A DNA stretch of 58,600 nucleotides from Acidobacteriaceae bacterium (GTDB lineage: Bacteria > Acidobacteriota > Terriglobia > Terriglobales > Acidobacteriaceae): NCBI GenBank assembly GCA_030041515.1, contig JASHNS010000075.1:1-58600 (forward strand). The letters are read 5' to 3'. This document shows, in pieces, positions 33,432 through 42,040 of this stretch (positions are counted from its first letter, which is position 1; each line of letters starts with the position of its first letter). Made by a program: the position numbers and the translations under genes. Under the pieces are notes generated by a model. That model saw only the letters and a list, made by a program, of their open reading frames with translations. It was not told where the DNA came from and ran no database searches.

Positions 33432-34481
33432 TTATTTTCCGAGATTCTTTGTGAAAAACCCGGCCATGTAGCCGTAGGCTTCGCGGGATTCCGGCAGGCT
33501 GACGTCGTTCCAGAAAGCATGCGGCAGGCCCTCGAAGACGATGAGCTGGGCCCGGTCGCCGGCGCGGAGGAAGGCGCGGTCGAGGATCGATGTGCCGCTC
33601 AGAAGCATGTCGCGCTCGCTGGAGATGAAGAGCGTGGGCGGGAGGCCGCGCAGATCGGCGAAGACCGGCGAGAGCACGGGATCGCGAGGATCGGTGTGAC
33701 CGATGTAGAAGGGATCGTGCGCGCCGGGAGTGGGGGGAGCGAGATAGCCGGAGAGACCGTCCAGGGCGTACATCGATTGGGAATCGCCCTGGCGGCTGAA
33801 GTCGCCCAGGCCGGAGAAGATGCCGAGGGCGCCGGGCTCGGGCAGGTTGAGCTTCTTCAGTTCCACGGCGACTTCGCCAGTGAGGATGGCGCCGGCGGAC
33901 GTTCCGTAGATCGCGATGTGAGCCGGCGCGTAGTTCTTTAGCAGGGCGCGGTAGACGGCAACGGCGTCGTCGACAGCGGCGGGGAAGGGATGCTCGGGCG
34001 CAAGGCGATAGAGCACCGCGACCACCCTCATTTTGGTGAGATTCGCAATGGGGATGGTCTCGGTGAGGGAGCCGGAGTCGGAGTTGAATCCGCCACCGTG
34101 CAGGTTGATGAGGACAGAGTCGCGGTCCACGCCGGAGAGCGGCGTGACGATGCGCACAGGCACGCCGGCGATGGTGCCGGATGCGACGTTGACGGGATAA
34201 ACGCTGCGGGACGCCGCTCCGGCGCGGGCCTGCCAAACGTCGGTGCCGTGGCGGCGTTCGGCGAGGGTTTGCGGCTGATCGGCATCGGAGACAGGATGCG
34301 CCAACATGGCCTGCGCCTGCGGGCTGAGGCTTTGTGGGATGGGAACAACCCGGGTGATGTGCGCGGTGCCCTGCGCGTCGATGTAGCTGGTGTCGCGATT
34401 CGGCGCCTGCGCGGCGGTGGTGCCCTGCTGTGCGGAGAGCGTGAGAGGCAGTAGAAGCGCGAGGGCAGCGAGGAACTTCAT
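33432..34481 (-). CDS. Secreted alpha/beta hydrolase, HSL-type esterase
   Basis: A 349-residue enzyme with a signal peptide (MKFLAALALLLPLTLSAQQ). The oxyanion-hole motif is NLHGGGFNSDSG, the nucleophile Ser is in YGTSAGAIL, the His in EGLPHAFW, and an Asp in SERDMLLSG region fits the acid. This is the hormone-sensitive-lipase-like family of carboxylesterases. The start ATG has GGAG 6 nt upstream. It lies just upstream of the KimA-like gene on the same strand (33-nt gap), so the two may share a transcript, though no functional link is obvious. Confidence 0.88.
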   Translation of the reverse strand: MKFLAALALLLPLTLSAQQGTTAAQAPNRDTSYIDAQGTAHITRVVPIPQSLSPQAQAMLAHPVSDADQPQTLAERRHGTDVWQARAGAASRSVYPVNVASGTIAGVPVRIVTPLSGVDRDSVLINLHGGGFNSDSGSLTETIPIANLTKMRVVAVLYRLAPEHPFPAAVDDAVAVYRALLKNYAPAHIAIYGTSAGAILTGEVAVELKKLNLPEPGALGIFSGLGDFSRQGDSQSMYALDGLSGYLAPPTPGAHDPFYIGHTDPRDPVLSPVFADLRGLPPTLFISSERDMLLSGTSILDRAFLRAGDRAQLIVFEGLPHAFWNDVSLPESREAYGYMAGFFTKNLGK

Positions 34482-34565
34482 GGTTGCTCCTGGGTGGAGG
34501 GAGAAGCCGACTGGCAGGATATCAGGAAGAAGAGGTCCACGACGGAATGAGCGCGCCGTCGTCTT

Positions 34566-36167
34566 CTAGCCTGCGATCACAGCTTCTATAGGAATGGAGG
34601 GCAGCGTCGATTCGTAATTCGTGCATGCCCAGGTTGCGTTGCGGCCTGTCTGCTTGGCCTGATACAGGGCGGCATCGGCGGCGCGCACGATGGCTTCGGG
34701 CTCGGCGAACTCGGAGGATAAAGCGACCCCGATGGAGATGGTGATGTTGCCCAGCGCGGTGTCGCCGGAAACCATTTCCGTCTCCTTCACGTGGCGGCGC
34801 AGCTTCTCGGCGCGGTCGAAGGCGCGTTCCAGGTCGATGTCGGGCAGGATGACGGCGAATTCTTCTCCGCCGTAGCGGCAGAGCACGTCGCTGTCGCGGA
34901 AGGTGGAGCGCATGAGGCGGGCAAAGGTGCGGAGCGCGTCGTCGCCAGCGCCATGTCCCTGGCTATCGTTGAGGTGCTTGAAGTGATCGACGTCGATCAT
35001 GAGGACCGCCAGAGTGGAACCATGCCGGATGGTGGCGAGGAGTTCGCGGTTCAGCGTCTCATCGAAATAACGGCGATTGAAGAGGCCGGTCAATGAATCG
35101 CGCACCGTCTGGCTGCGCAGGGCCTCGCGCATACGCAGGTTGACCAGTTCGAGGCCGATGTGGGCGGCGAAGACTTCGAGGACGTCGCATCGCCGGCGGC
35201 CGATGACGGCCGGCGTGGCTACATGCAACACACCGACGGCCCCTGAGGTGCTTTGAACGGGGATGCAGAGGGAATCGCCATCAGGGGACACGGGATGGCG
35301 GCACTCGACGCGAATGGGGGATGCGCTGCGGTGGAAGGTCTGGCCCATTTGCAGCGCCAGGCAATCAGCGGGCACAAACGGCGCGGGGATGAACTCAAAA
35401 CCCCAGGCGGTGGAGATCTCGACGAGATCATTGGAGGGGCTCACGACAGCGAAATAGCCGCACGAATCGGGCGCAAGATCGCGGAGCACCTGACCGACGA
35501 TCTCGTTCGCCTGATTCTCGTCGCGAGCCGCCTGCAGAAGGCGGCTGCCTGTCGAAACCATCGCCAACTCGAACGTATGCTGCGACAGTTCGTCGCGCTC
35601 TTCGGTCAGGGCCTGGTCGGCGCGAGCGCGCTTGGCAAGTTCTCTGCGCAGAGCCAAACCCGTTCCGAGGCCGAGGACCAGCAAAGCGGCAAGGAGCGCG
35701 AGGCCTACCAGGGCGCCGTTGCGGGTAGCCGCGGACTGCAGCCGGATGCGCTGCATGAGCAGCGTCTCCTCCTCGTGCTGCATGTGGTCGAGGACGGCAT
35801 CCGCCCCGGCAATGTCCTGGGCTTCGAACTTGGTTCGGAAGGCGCCATGGGCGGTGAAGATGGCGCGGAAGTCGGCCGCGTTCTCGACCTGGAGCGGATT
35901 GTCGCGGGTGAGCGCGCCCACCTCGCCGAACTGACGCATGATGCCCGAGACCTTCACGTGGAGCGCTGAGCCGGAAAGAGCCTGGGTCCCCGGAAGCATG
36001 CTGCGGGTTTCGCGAATCTGGTCGATGACCTCGGTCGTATGCGCGACCCAGTTTTGGGCGTGGAGATAGCTGAGGGTGAGGCTGGCCGTTCCTCCCAGCA
36101 AGAGGAGGATGACGACGGCCGCCGCGATGGAGCCGTTCCGAACCAGTCTTTGAGCCTTCGTTTTCAA
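34566..36167 (-). CDS. Membrane-bound diguanylate cyclase with CHASE3-like, GAF and GGDEF domains
   Basis: A 533-residue protein. Two membrane segments (near residues 12-33 and 152-172) enclose an outer helical sensor like CHASE3. A GAF domain spans about residues 200-345 and GGDEF about 355-515. The active-site motif is GGEEF in LCRYGGEEFAVIL, and the product-inhibition site RxxD is present as RDSD five residues before it, so both activity and feedback control are expected. It makes c-di-GMP from GTP. The start is TTG 36167, with no clear ribosome site, so the true start could differ slightly. Confidence 0.9.
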   Translation of the reverse strand: MKTKAQRLVRNGSIAAAVVILLLLGGTASLTLSYLHAQNWVAHTTEVIDQIRETRSMLPGTQALSGSALHVKVSGIMRQFGEVGALTRDNPLQVENAADFRAIFTAHGAFRTKFEAQDIAGADAVLDHMQHEEETLLMQRIRLQSAATRNGALVGLALLAALLVLGLGTGLALRRELAKRARADQALTEERDELSQHTFELAMVSTGSRLLQAARDENQANEIVGQVLRDLAPDSCGYFAVVSPSNDLVEISTAWGFEFIPAPFVPADCLALQMGQTFHRSASPIRVECRHPVSPDGDSLCIPVQSTSGAVGVLHVATPAVIGRRRCDVLEVFAAHIGLELVNLRMREALRSQTVRDSLTGLFNRRYFDETLNRELLATIRHGSTLAVLMIDVDHFKHLNDSQGHGAGDDALRTFARLMRSTFRDSDVLCRYGGEEFAVILPDIDLERAFDRAEKLRRHVKETEMVSGDTALGNITISIGVALSSEFAEPEAIVRAADAALYQAKQTGRNATWACTNYESTLPSIPIEAVIAG

Positions 36168-36541
36168 TGGGCTGGCCGCACGCTATCGTGCCTATTGTGC
36201 CTGATTGTTGCGGCCTGTTCCATCCCCCGCCAGGGAATGGCAGGAACTTTCGGGCAAGCCACGGAGGCAAGCAAAAGGCCCGCCTTCCGGCGGGCCTGCT
36301 TCAGAGGCAATGAGATGGGAGATCCGGAGTGATGTTGAGGGTCCCGCGGACTGCAAACCGCGAGCATCGTTCGAGGGAGACTCTGTACCAGGTAGGTGAG
36401 TAACGCCTGAAGCTGCCTCTGGTGTTGTTGGTATAGATGCACCAGCGGACGAAGGGTTGTCCCATCGGGCGCCAAAATTCATAGTTTTTTGTGGGCAGTC
36501 AATCTCATTGGGCATAAGGCATGAAAGCCGGGGCAGATGGA
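36168..36541. other. 374-nt intergenic stretch
   Basis: No gene is convincing. Open frames on the minus strand translate into low-complexity proline/serine-rich text. The only clear structure is the hairpin at 36277-36300. It holds the upstream region of the diguanylate cyclase gene and the 3' end of the kinase transcript. Confidence 0.5.
36277..36300 (-). terminator. Rho-independent terminator of the deoxynucleoside kinase transcript
   Basis: The stem GGCCCGCC / GGCGGGCC with a 4-nt loop is followed on the minus strand by TTTTGCTT. It is about 245 nt past the kinase stop, which is far but with no gene between. Confidence 0.65.
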
Positions 36542-37177
36542 TCAGCCCAGCGGCAGGAAGTATTGCGTGCCGTGCACCGGCTCAGCCAGACGCTTGAGAA
36601 GCAACTGCAGATCGCGGTTATTGTGCACGAAATCGATGTCGCTGGTGTTGACCACCAGCAGGTCGCTGGCCGAGTAGTGGAAAAAGAAGTGCTCATAGGC
36701 GGCCGTGACCTGCTCGATGTATTTGTCGCTGATGGCGCGCTCGCCCGGGACGCCTTTACGCCGGATGCGCTGCTTGAGCGCCTCGGGCGAAGCCTGGAGG
36801 TAGATGACCAGCTCCGGCGTGGGCAGCTCGGCGCGGAACATCTGGTAATAGCGGTTGTAAAGGTCCAGTTCAGCGTCACTGAGGTTGATGTAGGCGAAGA
36901 TCTTGTCCTTCTCAAAGAGGTAGTCGGCCACGATGGGGACGTCAAAATCGCCCAGATCGGAAAGTTGCTGATAGCGCTCGTGCAGAAACCACATCTGCGC
37001 GGGGAACGCGGCGCCGGCCTGGCCCTCGTAAAAGCGGTCGAGAAAGGGATTGTTGTCGGGCTCGGCGAGGCGCCGCGCGCGGAGGGTCTCGGCCAGCACC
37101 TGGGCGAGGGAAGACTTGCCCGCGCGGATGGGACCTTCCACGGCAATGAATCGGGGCTGATCGAAGAGCCTGGCCAT
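36542..37177 (-). CDS. Deoxynucleoside kinase family protein
   Basis: A 211-residue P-loop kinase: FIAVEGPIRAGKSSLAQVL at the N-terminus is Walker A, NPFLDRFYEG and FPAQMWFLHERYQQL are substrate-site blocks of the dNK family, VADYLFEKDKIFAYINL follows, and QRIRRKGVPGERAI is the Arg-rich lid. It phosphorylates deoxyadenosine, deoxycytidine or deoxyguanosine for nucleotide salvage. The Walker A reads GPIRAGKSS rather than the more usual GPIGVGKT. It is divergent from the polysaccharide deacetylase gene (125-nt gap). Confidence 0.9.
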   Translation of the reverse strand: MARLFDQPRFIAVEGPIRAGKSSLAQVLAETLRARRLAEPDNNPFLDRFYEGQAGAAFPAQMWFLHERYQQLSDLGDFDVPIVADYLFEKDKIFAYINLSDAELDLYNRYYQMFRAELPTPELVIYLQASPEALKQRIRRKGVPGERAISDKYIEQVTAAYEHFFFHYSASDLLVVNTSDIDFVHNNRDLQLLLKRLAEPVHGTQYFLPLG

Positions 37178-37302
37178 GCGAACAAATCCGGAAGCGAAGG
37201 AAAGTCGAAGATATCACAAAGGCAGGGATCGCGGTATACGGTTGAGGGTTCAGGAGCGCCTGCGGTAAGCCCCCGCATCAACTGCTCTCGTACACTTGAG
37301 CC

Positions 37303-38016
37303 ATGGTCGGGTCGATTGCGACTGCCGCTGCCGCCGGAGTTGCGGGCTATACGTATGCGGCCATGGCGCCGGGGTCGCAGCTCTTCGGGCGGACGATTGT
37401 CGCAGGGCGCGATCCGAATGAATTCGCGCTGACCTTCGACGACGGGCCGAACGATGGATGCACCGAAAGGCTGCTGGAAGTGCTGGGTGCGCATGAGGTG
37501 CGGGCGACGTTCTTCCTGATCGGAAAGTTCGTGCGGCAGAGGCCGGAATTGGCGCGGGCGATCCATGCGGCGGGGCATCGGGTGGGGAACCACACGATGT
37601 CGCATCCGTGGCTGTTGCTGGTGAGCCCGCGGCGGGTGCGCGAGGAACTGGCCGGCTGCAATGCGGCACTGGAAGATGCGCTGGGCGCGCCGGTGACGCT
37701 GATGCGTCCTCCGCACGGAGCACGGCGGCCGGACGTGCTGCGGGCGGCGCGCCAGCTGGGGCTGACGCCGGTGCAATGGAACGCGATGGGCTTCGACTGG
37801 CGTCCGGGGACCACGGCGGCTCAAATCGTTGCGCATCTGGAGCGGGGAATCGCCCGCAATCAGAGGCGGGGGTACGGGTCAAATCTGCTGCTGCATGATG
37901 GCGGGCACGTGGCCCTGGGCGCGGACCGGTCGCAATCGGTCGAAGCTGCTCGGATGGTGCTGGACCGGTATCCGGCGGAGACTGTGCGATACCTGACGGT
38001 GGATGCCTGGGCATAA
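37303..38016 (+). CDS. Polysaccharide deacetylase (CE4/NodB domain)
   Basis: A 237-residue enzyme. The NodB motifs are ALTFDDGPND (catalytic base and metal Asp), GNHTMSHP (H-x3-H metal ligands), and RPPHGARRPDVL. The catalytic His near LLLHDGGH closes the set. A short hydrophobic N-terminus (IATAAAAGVAGYTYAAMA) could be an uncleaved anchor. It removes N- or O-acetyl groups from peptidoglycan or other polysaccharides. There is no HpnK relation: that enzyme belongs to another family. Confidence 0.92.
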   Translation: MVGSIATAAAAGVAGYTYAAMAPGSQLFGRTIVAGRDPNEFALTFDDGPNDGCTERLLEVLGAHEVRATFFLIGKFVRQRPELARAIHAAGHRVGNHTMSHPWLLLVSPRRVREELAGCNAALEDALGAPVTLMRPPHGARRPDVLRAARQLGLTPVQWNAMGFDWRPGTTAAQIVAHLERGIARNQRRGYGSNLLLHDGGHVALGADRSQSVEAARMVLDRYPAETVRYLTVDAWA

Positions 38017-38174
38017 AGAACCAGGCCCCGCGGCTTTATCGGGAAAGAGAGCCGAAGTCGCGCTCATAGTCCGGTACCACCCTCGACAACTTTCTCAGGG
38101 AATCGACCTTCTATCATGCATATCGCGCCGCAAGGACGGCTGGTGCGGCGAATCGCGGAAGCTTACGGAGGAAG

Positions 38175-38708
38175 ATGAAATCCCTGGCCAATCCCACGCG
38201 CCTGAAGCCGACCCTCGCGAAAGATCATCTCGTTCAGGTCATTGTGGAAACGCCTGCGGGCTGCCGGAATAAGTTTGCGTTCGATCCGGAACAGGCCATC
38301 TTCACGCTGAAGGCCGTGCTTCCGGCGGGGATGTCGTTTCCGTACGATTTCGGGTTTCTGCCGCAGACCATCGCGGGCGATGGCGATCCGCTGGATGTCC
38401 TGTTGCTGATGGACGAGCCGGCGTTCCCGGGGATTTCAGTGCGGGCGCGGCTGATTGGAGTGATCGAAGGCGAACAGGTCGACGGGAAGAAGAAGATTCG
38501 AAACGATCGGCTGGTTGCGGTCGCAGAGGTAAACCATCAATATGCAAAGGTGCGGCGGCTGCACGATCTTCCAGCCCGCTGGATCAGGGAGCTCGAAGAT
38601 TTCTTTGTGAATTATCACAAGCTGGAAGGCAAGGCGTACCGGCTGCTGGGGTGCAGGGGCGCCGCTGCCGCCTTCGGACTGATCAAAAAGGCTCGCGTCA
38701 GGAAATGA
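38175..38708 (+). CDS. ppa: Inorganic pyrophosphatase (family I)
   Basis: A 177-residue soluble pyrophosphatase. AGMSFPYDFGFLPQTIAGDGDPLDVLLL contains the family signature D-G-D-P-x-D split across residues 55-82, with VIEGEQVDGKKKIRNDRLVAV and NYHKLEGK downstream. It hydrolyses PPi and pulls biosynthesis forward. The start ATG has GGAGG only 3 nt upstream. Its stop overlaps the ATG of the next gene (ATGATGA region), so it heads a small operon with the two DUF3147 genes. Confidence 0.93.
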   Translation: MKSLANPTRLKPTLAKDHLVQVIVETPAGCRNKFAFDPEQAIFTLKAVLPAGMSFPYDFGFLPQTIAGDGDPLDVLLLMDEPAFPGISVRARLIGVIEGEQVDGKKKIRNDRLVAVAEVNHQYAKVRRLHDLPARWIRELEDFFVNYHKLEGKAYRLLGCRGAAAAFGLIKKARVRK

Positions 38709-39052
38709 TGGAACTGGCCCTTCGTTTTCTCGCAGGCGGGGTGATCGTCAGCTTCTTTGCGATGCTTGGAGACGTGCTCCGCCCCAAGAGCCTCGCGGGG
38801 ATCTTCAGCGCCGCGCCTTCGGTCGCTTTGGCGACGATCGGCCTCACGATCCAAACGAACGGAAAAATTTTCGCCGCACAGGAAGCAAGGACCATGCTGC
38901 TGGGGGCGGTGGCCTTCCTTCTGTACGCGGTCCTGGTGAGCTTCGCACTCCGGCGCCATCGGCCGAGCGCGCTCAAGGCGACGATTGCGCTGCTGCCGAT
39001 GTGGTTTGCCGTGGCGCTGGGCTCATGGCTGATGCTGGCTGGGAGATGGTGA
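38705..39052 (+). CDS. DUF3147 membrane protein, copy 1
   Basis: A 115-residue protein with about four membrane segments. It starts MMELALRFLAGGVIVSFFAML, then SLAGIFSAAPSVALATIGL and AVAFLLYAVLVSF, and ends in AVALGSWLML. These agree with the DUF3147 family. The ATG overlaps the ppa stop. Function is unknown. It shares its layout with the next gene, so the pair is probably a tandem duplicate that diverged, perhaps forming a heterodimer. Confidence 0.8.
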   Translation: MMELALRFLAGGVIVSFFAMLGDVLRPKSLAGIFSAAPSVALATIGLTIQTNGKIFAAQEARTMLLGAVAFLLYAVLVSFALRRHRPSALKATIALLPMWFAVALGSWLMLAGRW

Positions 39053-39053
39053 C

Positions 39054-39500
39054 GTGATCTCGGCGCGACTTGCCTCGGTAAAAGAAACGAAGCCGCACGA
39101 ATATGTGCTGCGCTTCCTGTTTGGCGGAGCGGCGACCGTGCTGGCCGGGCTGGTGGCGAAATACTGTGGCGCGGGACCGGGCGGCCTCTTCATGGCGTTT
39201 CCAGCCATTTTTCCAGCGGCGGCGACTTTGATGGAGGCGCATTCCAAAGAGCGCATGGCGAAGATCGGTCACGACGGCACGAACCGCGGGCGGATGTCCG
39301 CGAGTATCGATGCCGCGAGCGCCGCGCTCGGGTGCGTGGGACTGGCAGGATTCGCGCTCGTGGTCTGGCGCCTGCTACCACGGCACAACGCGCTGCTCAT
39401 CATCCTGGCCGCGACCGCGGTGTGGACGGCGGTGTCGGTTGTGCTGTGGGAGGTTCGCGTGCGTCGCATTTTCGGGGTGCGCATGCGGTGGATGCGGTGA
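39054..39500 (+). CDS. DUF3147 membrane protein, copy 2
   Basis: A 148-residue protein with four membrane segments. RFLFGGAATVLAGLVAKY and GGLFMAFPAIFPAAATLME match copy 1 block by block. It has a 16-residue soluble N-terminus and a basic insertion (KERMAKIGHDGTNRGRMS) between segments two and three, plus an arginine-rich C-terminus. The start GTG is one base after the stop of copy 1. Function is unknown. Confidence 0.78.
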   Translation: MISARLASVKETKPHEYVLRFLFGGAATVLAGLVAKYCGAGPGGLFMAFPAIFPAAATLMEAHSKERMAKIGHDGTNRGRMSASIDAASAALGCVGLAGFALVVWRLLPRHNALLIILAATAVWTAVSVVLWEVRVRRIFGVRMRWMR

Positions 39501-39541
39501 AGGCCGCGCTCAGGAAGCCACGCCTGCTATAGGCTGTTCGC

Positions 39542-41962
39542 ATGGCGACTCTTGTGCGCGACCTCCGCATCGGCCTCCGCATGTTGCTCCGCAATCCGGG
39601 GTTCACGGCCATAGCGATCGTCACCCTGGCGCTGGCCATCGGGGCCAACACTGCCATTTTCTCCGTCACCAGCGCTCTGCTGCTGCGGCCCTTTCCGTAC
39701 CCGCAGCCACGGCAGCTGATGGCGATCACGTTGCTCGACCAAAGCGACGCAGACATCTCCTCGCTGATGCGCTATGAGCTGCTCCGCGACCATGCGCGCA
39801 CGCTGACCCCGATCGCCTGGACCGACGACAACCTGGACCTCACCGGCGTGGGCGAGCCTGTCCAGCTTCCCATCGCGCGAGTTACGCCCAATTTCTTCTC
39901 GGTACTCGGCGTGCGCCCCGTGCTGGGACGCGGCTTCGCCGATTCCGATGGCCGTCCTGATTCGCGCGCCGTCGCCATCCTTTCCAATGCGCTCTGGCGT
40001 ACGCGCTTCAATTCGAACCCCGATGTCATCGGCTCCAGCATCGATCTCGACGGCACGCCCACGACCATCGTCGGAGTTCTACCCGCCGGTGTGGCGTTTC
40101 CTTTTATCGGCCAGGCCGATCTTTTTTCGCCCCGCTATTTCGAAATCACGCTGATGCCCACGGCGCGCCTGCGCCTCGGCGTCGGTTATCTGGGACTCGC
40201 AGCGCGGCTGCATTCCGGAGTTACGGTCGCTCAGGCCAACGCTGAGCTTGCCCTCCTGAACCAGCACTACCTGAAGGACTACCCCATGGCCGGCGACGCC
40301 ACGTCCAACATGAGCATGATCGCCCGGCCGCTGCAGGACAGTGTGGTGGGAGATTTGCGCGCCAAGCTGTGGATTCTCACCGCAGCCGTTGCGCTCCTGC
40401 TGCTCATTGGCTGCGCGAACGTGGCGAGCCTGCTGCTCTCGCGTGCACTCGCGCGGCGCCGCGAGCTGGCCATTCGCTCCGCACTGGGTGCCAGCCGCTC
40501 CGCCGTCGTCCGCCAGTTGCTCCTCGAAAGCCTGCTGCTGGCCTGCGCAGCTGGCCTATGCGGCGTGGCGCTGGGGTGGCTCGCCGATCGCGCTCTGGCC
40601 GCCTGGGCCGCTGCGCAGCTGCCGCAGGGCATCCCGATCGGCATCGATGGCCGCGTGCTCCTGTTTGCCATCGCCGTCAGCATCGCCACGGGCGTGCTCA
40701 CCGGCATTTTTCCGGCGCTCCAGCTCGCGCGCGCGAATCTGAACAACACGCTGCGCGATGAGGGCCGCGGCCTGAGCGGCGGCCGTTCCCGCGCCCGCCT
40801 GCGCAGCTCGCTGGTGGTCGGTCAGGTTGCGCTGTCCCTGCTGCTACTGATTGGCGCCGGCCTGCTGGTGCGCAGCTTCGAGCGTCTGCTGCGGACGGAT
40901 CCCGGATTCGCGCCCGGCCATGTCCTCACCATGGAAGTCTCGCTGCCCAATACGAAGTACGTGCGGCCCCAGCAGCAGATCGATTTCTTCCGCGAGGTGC
41001 TCCGTCGCGTTTCCGCGCTGCCTGGAGTGCGCAGCGCCGCGATCTCCGCCACGTTGCCGCTCCAGTTCAGGCGCGTCACGCCGCTGCTGCCCCAGGGACA
41101 GCCCGCGGTTCCGCTGATGCGGCGTCCCTTCATCGATATTGAAGCCGTCAGCCCTGCCTGGTTCGCCACTATGAGGGTCCCGCTCCTCGCCGGCCGCATC
41201 TTTACCGACGCCGACGACGCGCAGGCTCCCAAAGTCGTCATCGTCAATCGCTCCTTTGCCCGCCGCTTCTGGCCGAACGAAAATCCCATCGGCAAGACGA
41301 TCGTCATCGGCCGCGATCCCGGACCCTCTGAGGTAGTCGGCGTGGCGGGTGACGTCCACAACCAGGGCCTGGCCGAAGCGCCCCTGGCCCAGGTGTGGGT
41401 GCCTTTCCCGCAGCTTCCCTGGGGCGACATGAACCTGCTCGTCCGCACCTCGGTGGCACCCATGAGCATGGCAGCCGCCGTGCACGCGCAGGTGTCGGCC
41501 GTCGATCCCGATCAGCCGGTCACCGGGATTCAGACGGTGAACGATCTCATGGATACAGATCGCGCCCAGCCGCGGTTCACCATGCTGCTGCTGGCCATTT
41601 TCTCCATCACCGCGCTTGTGCTTGCGGCCATTGGCCTCGCTGCCATGCTGGCATGGACCGTGTTGCAGCGCCGCCAGGAACTCGCTATCCGGCTGGCGCT
41701 GGGCGCGAGCCACGACGACCTGCTCTGGCTCGTCGTCCGCCACGGGCTGCTGCTGGCGTCCTGCGGCATCGCGATCGGTTGGATTGGCGGCCTGGGACTC
41801 ACGCGCCTGATGGCGGGCGTGCTCTACAGAACCAGCGCACACGATCCGCGCACCTTCGTTTTGGCTCCGGCCGTGTTTCTGGCGATCGCGGGCGCAGCGA
41901 GTTATCTGCCGGCGCGCCGCGCTACCCGCGTCGACCCGATGGAAACGCTGAAGGCGGAGTAA
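39542..41962 (+). CDS. MacB/FtsX-type orphan permease (ADOP family), copy 1
   Basis: An 806-residue permease of the acidobacterial duplicated orphan type. It starts [17 protein letters not shown], followed by membrane helix 1 and a periplasmic MacB_PCD domain (about residues 45-240). Three FtsX helices follow at about 275-400 ([33 protein letters not shown]), then a second outer domain and a second FtsX block ending [17 protein letters not shown]. No ATPase gene lies nearby. Such proteins may work with a distant MacB-type ATPase. Codon third positions are rich in C, unlike copy 2. The start ATG is 41 nt after the DUF3147 gene. Confidence 0.9.
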   Translation: MATLVRDLRIGLRMLLRNPGFTAIAIVTLALAIGANTAIFSVTSALLLRPFPYPQPRQLMAITLLDQSDADISSLMRYELLRDHARTLTPIAWTDDNLDLTGVGEPVQLPIARVTPNFFSVLGVRPVLGRGFADSDGRPDSRAVAILSNALWRTRFNSNPDVIGSSIDLDGTPTTIVGVLPAGVAFPFIGQADLFSPRYFEITLMPTARLRLGVGYLGLAARLHSGVTVAQANAELALLNQHYLKDYPMAGDATSNMSMIARPLQDSVVGDLRAKLWILTAAVALLLLIGCANVASLLLSRALARRRELAIRSALGASRSAVVRQLLLESLLLACAAGLCGVALGWLADRALAAWAAAQLPQGIPIGIDGRVLLFAIAVSIATGVLTGIFPALQLARANLNNTLRDEGRGLSGGRSRARLRSSLVVGQVALSLLLLIGAGLLVRSFERLLRTDPGFAPGHVLTMEVSLPNTKYVRPQQQIDFFREVLRRVSALPGVRSAAISATLPLQFRRVTPLLPQGQPAVPLMRRPFIDIEAVSPAWFATMRVPLLAGRIFTDADDAQAPKVVIVNRSFARRFWPNENPIGKTIVIGRDPGPSEVVGVAGDVHNQGLAEAPLAQVWVPFPQLPWGDMNLLVRTSVAPMSMAAAVHAQVSAVDPDQPVTGIQTVNDLMDTDRAQPRFTMLLLAIFSITALVLAAIGLAAMLAWTVLQRRQELAIRLALGASHDDLLWLVVRHGLLLASCGIAIGWIGGLGLTRLMAGVLYRTSAHDPRTFVLAPAVFLAIAGAASYLPARRATRVDPMETLKAE

Positions 41963-42040
41963 ACCCGGGCCCGCAGCCTGGCCGCTTCCCGGGAACGGCG
42001 CCGGCGCCGGCTGCGTATGATGTGTGGACGGAGGGCCCAC

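Noticed and set aside
31536-33941. 801-codon plus-strand open frame
   Set aside because: It is antisense to the KimA-like gene and part of the esterase; composition is Gly/Asp/Glu/Arg-rich without motifs.
36192-36515. Small minus-strand gene in the intergenic gap
   Set aside because: The translation is Pro/Ser-rich, spans a terminator hairpin and has no ribosome site.
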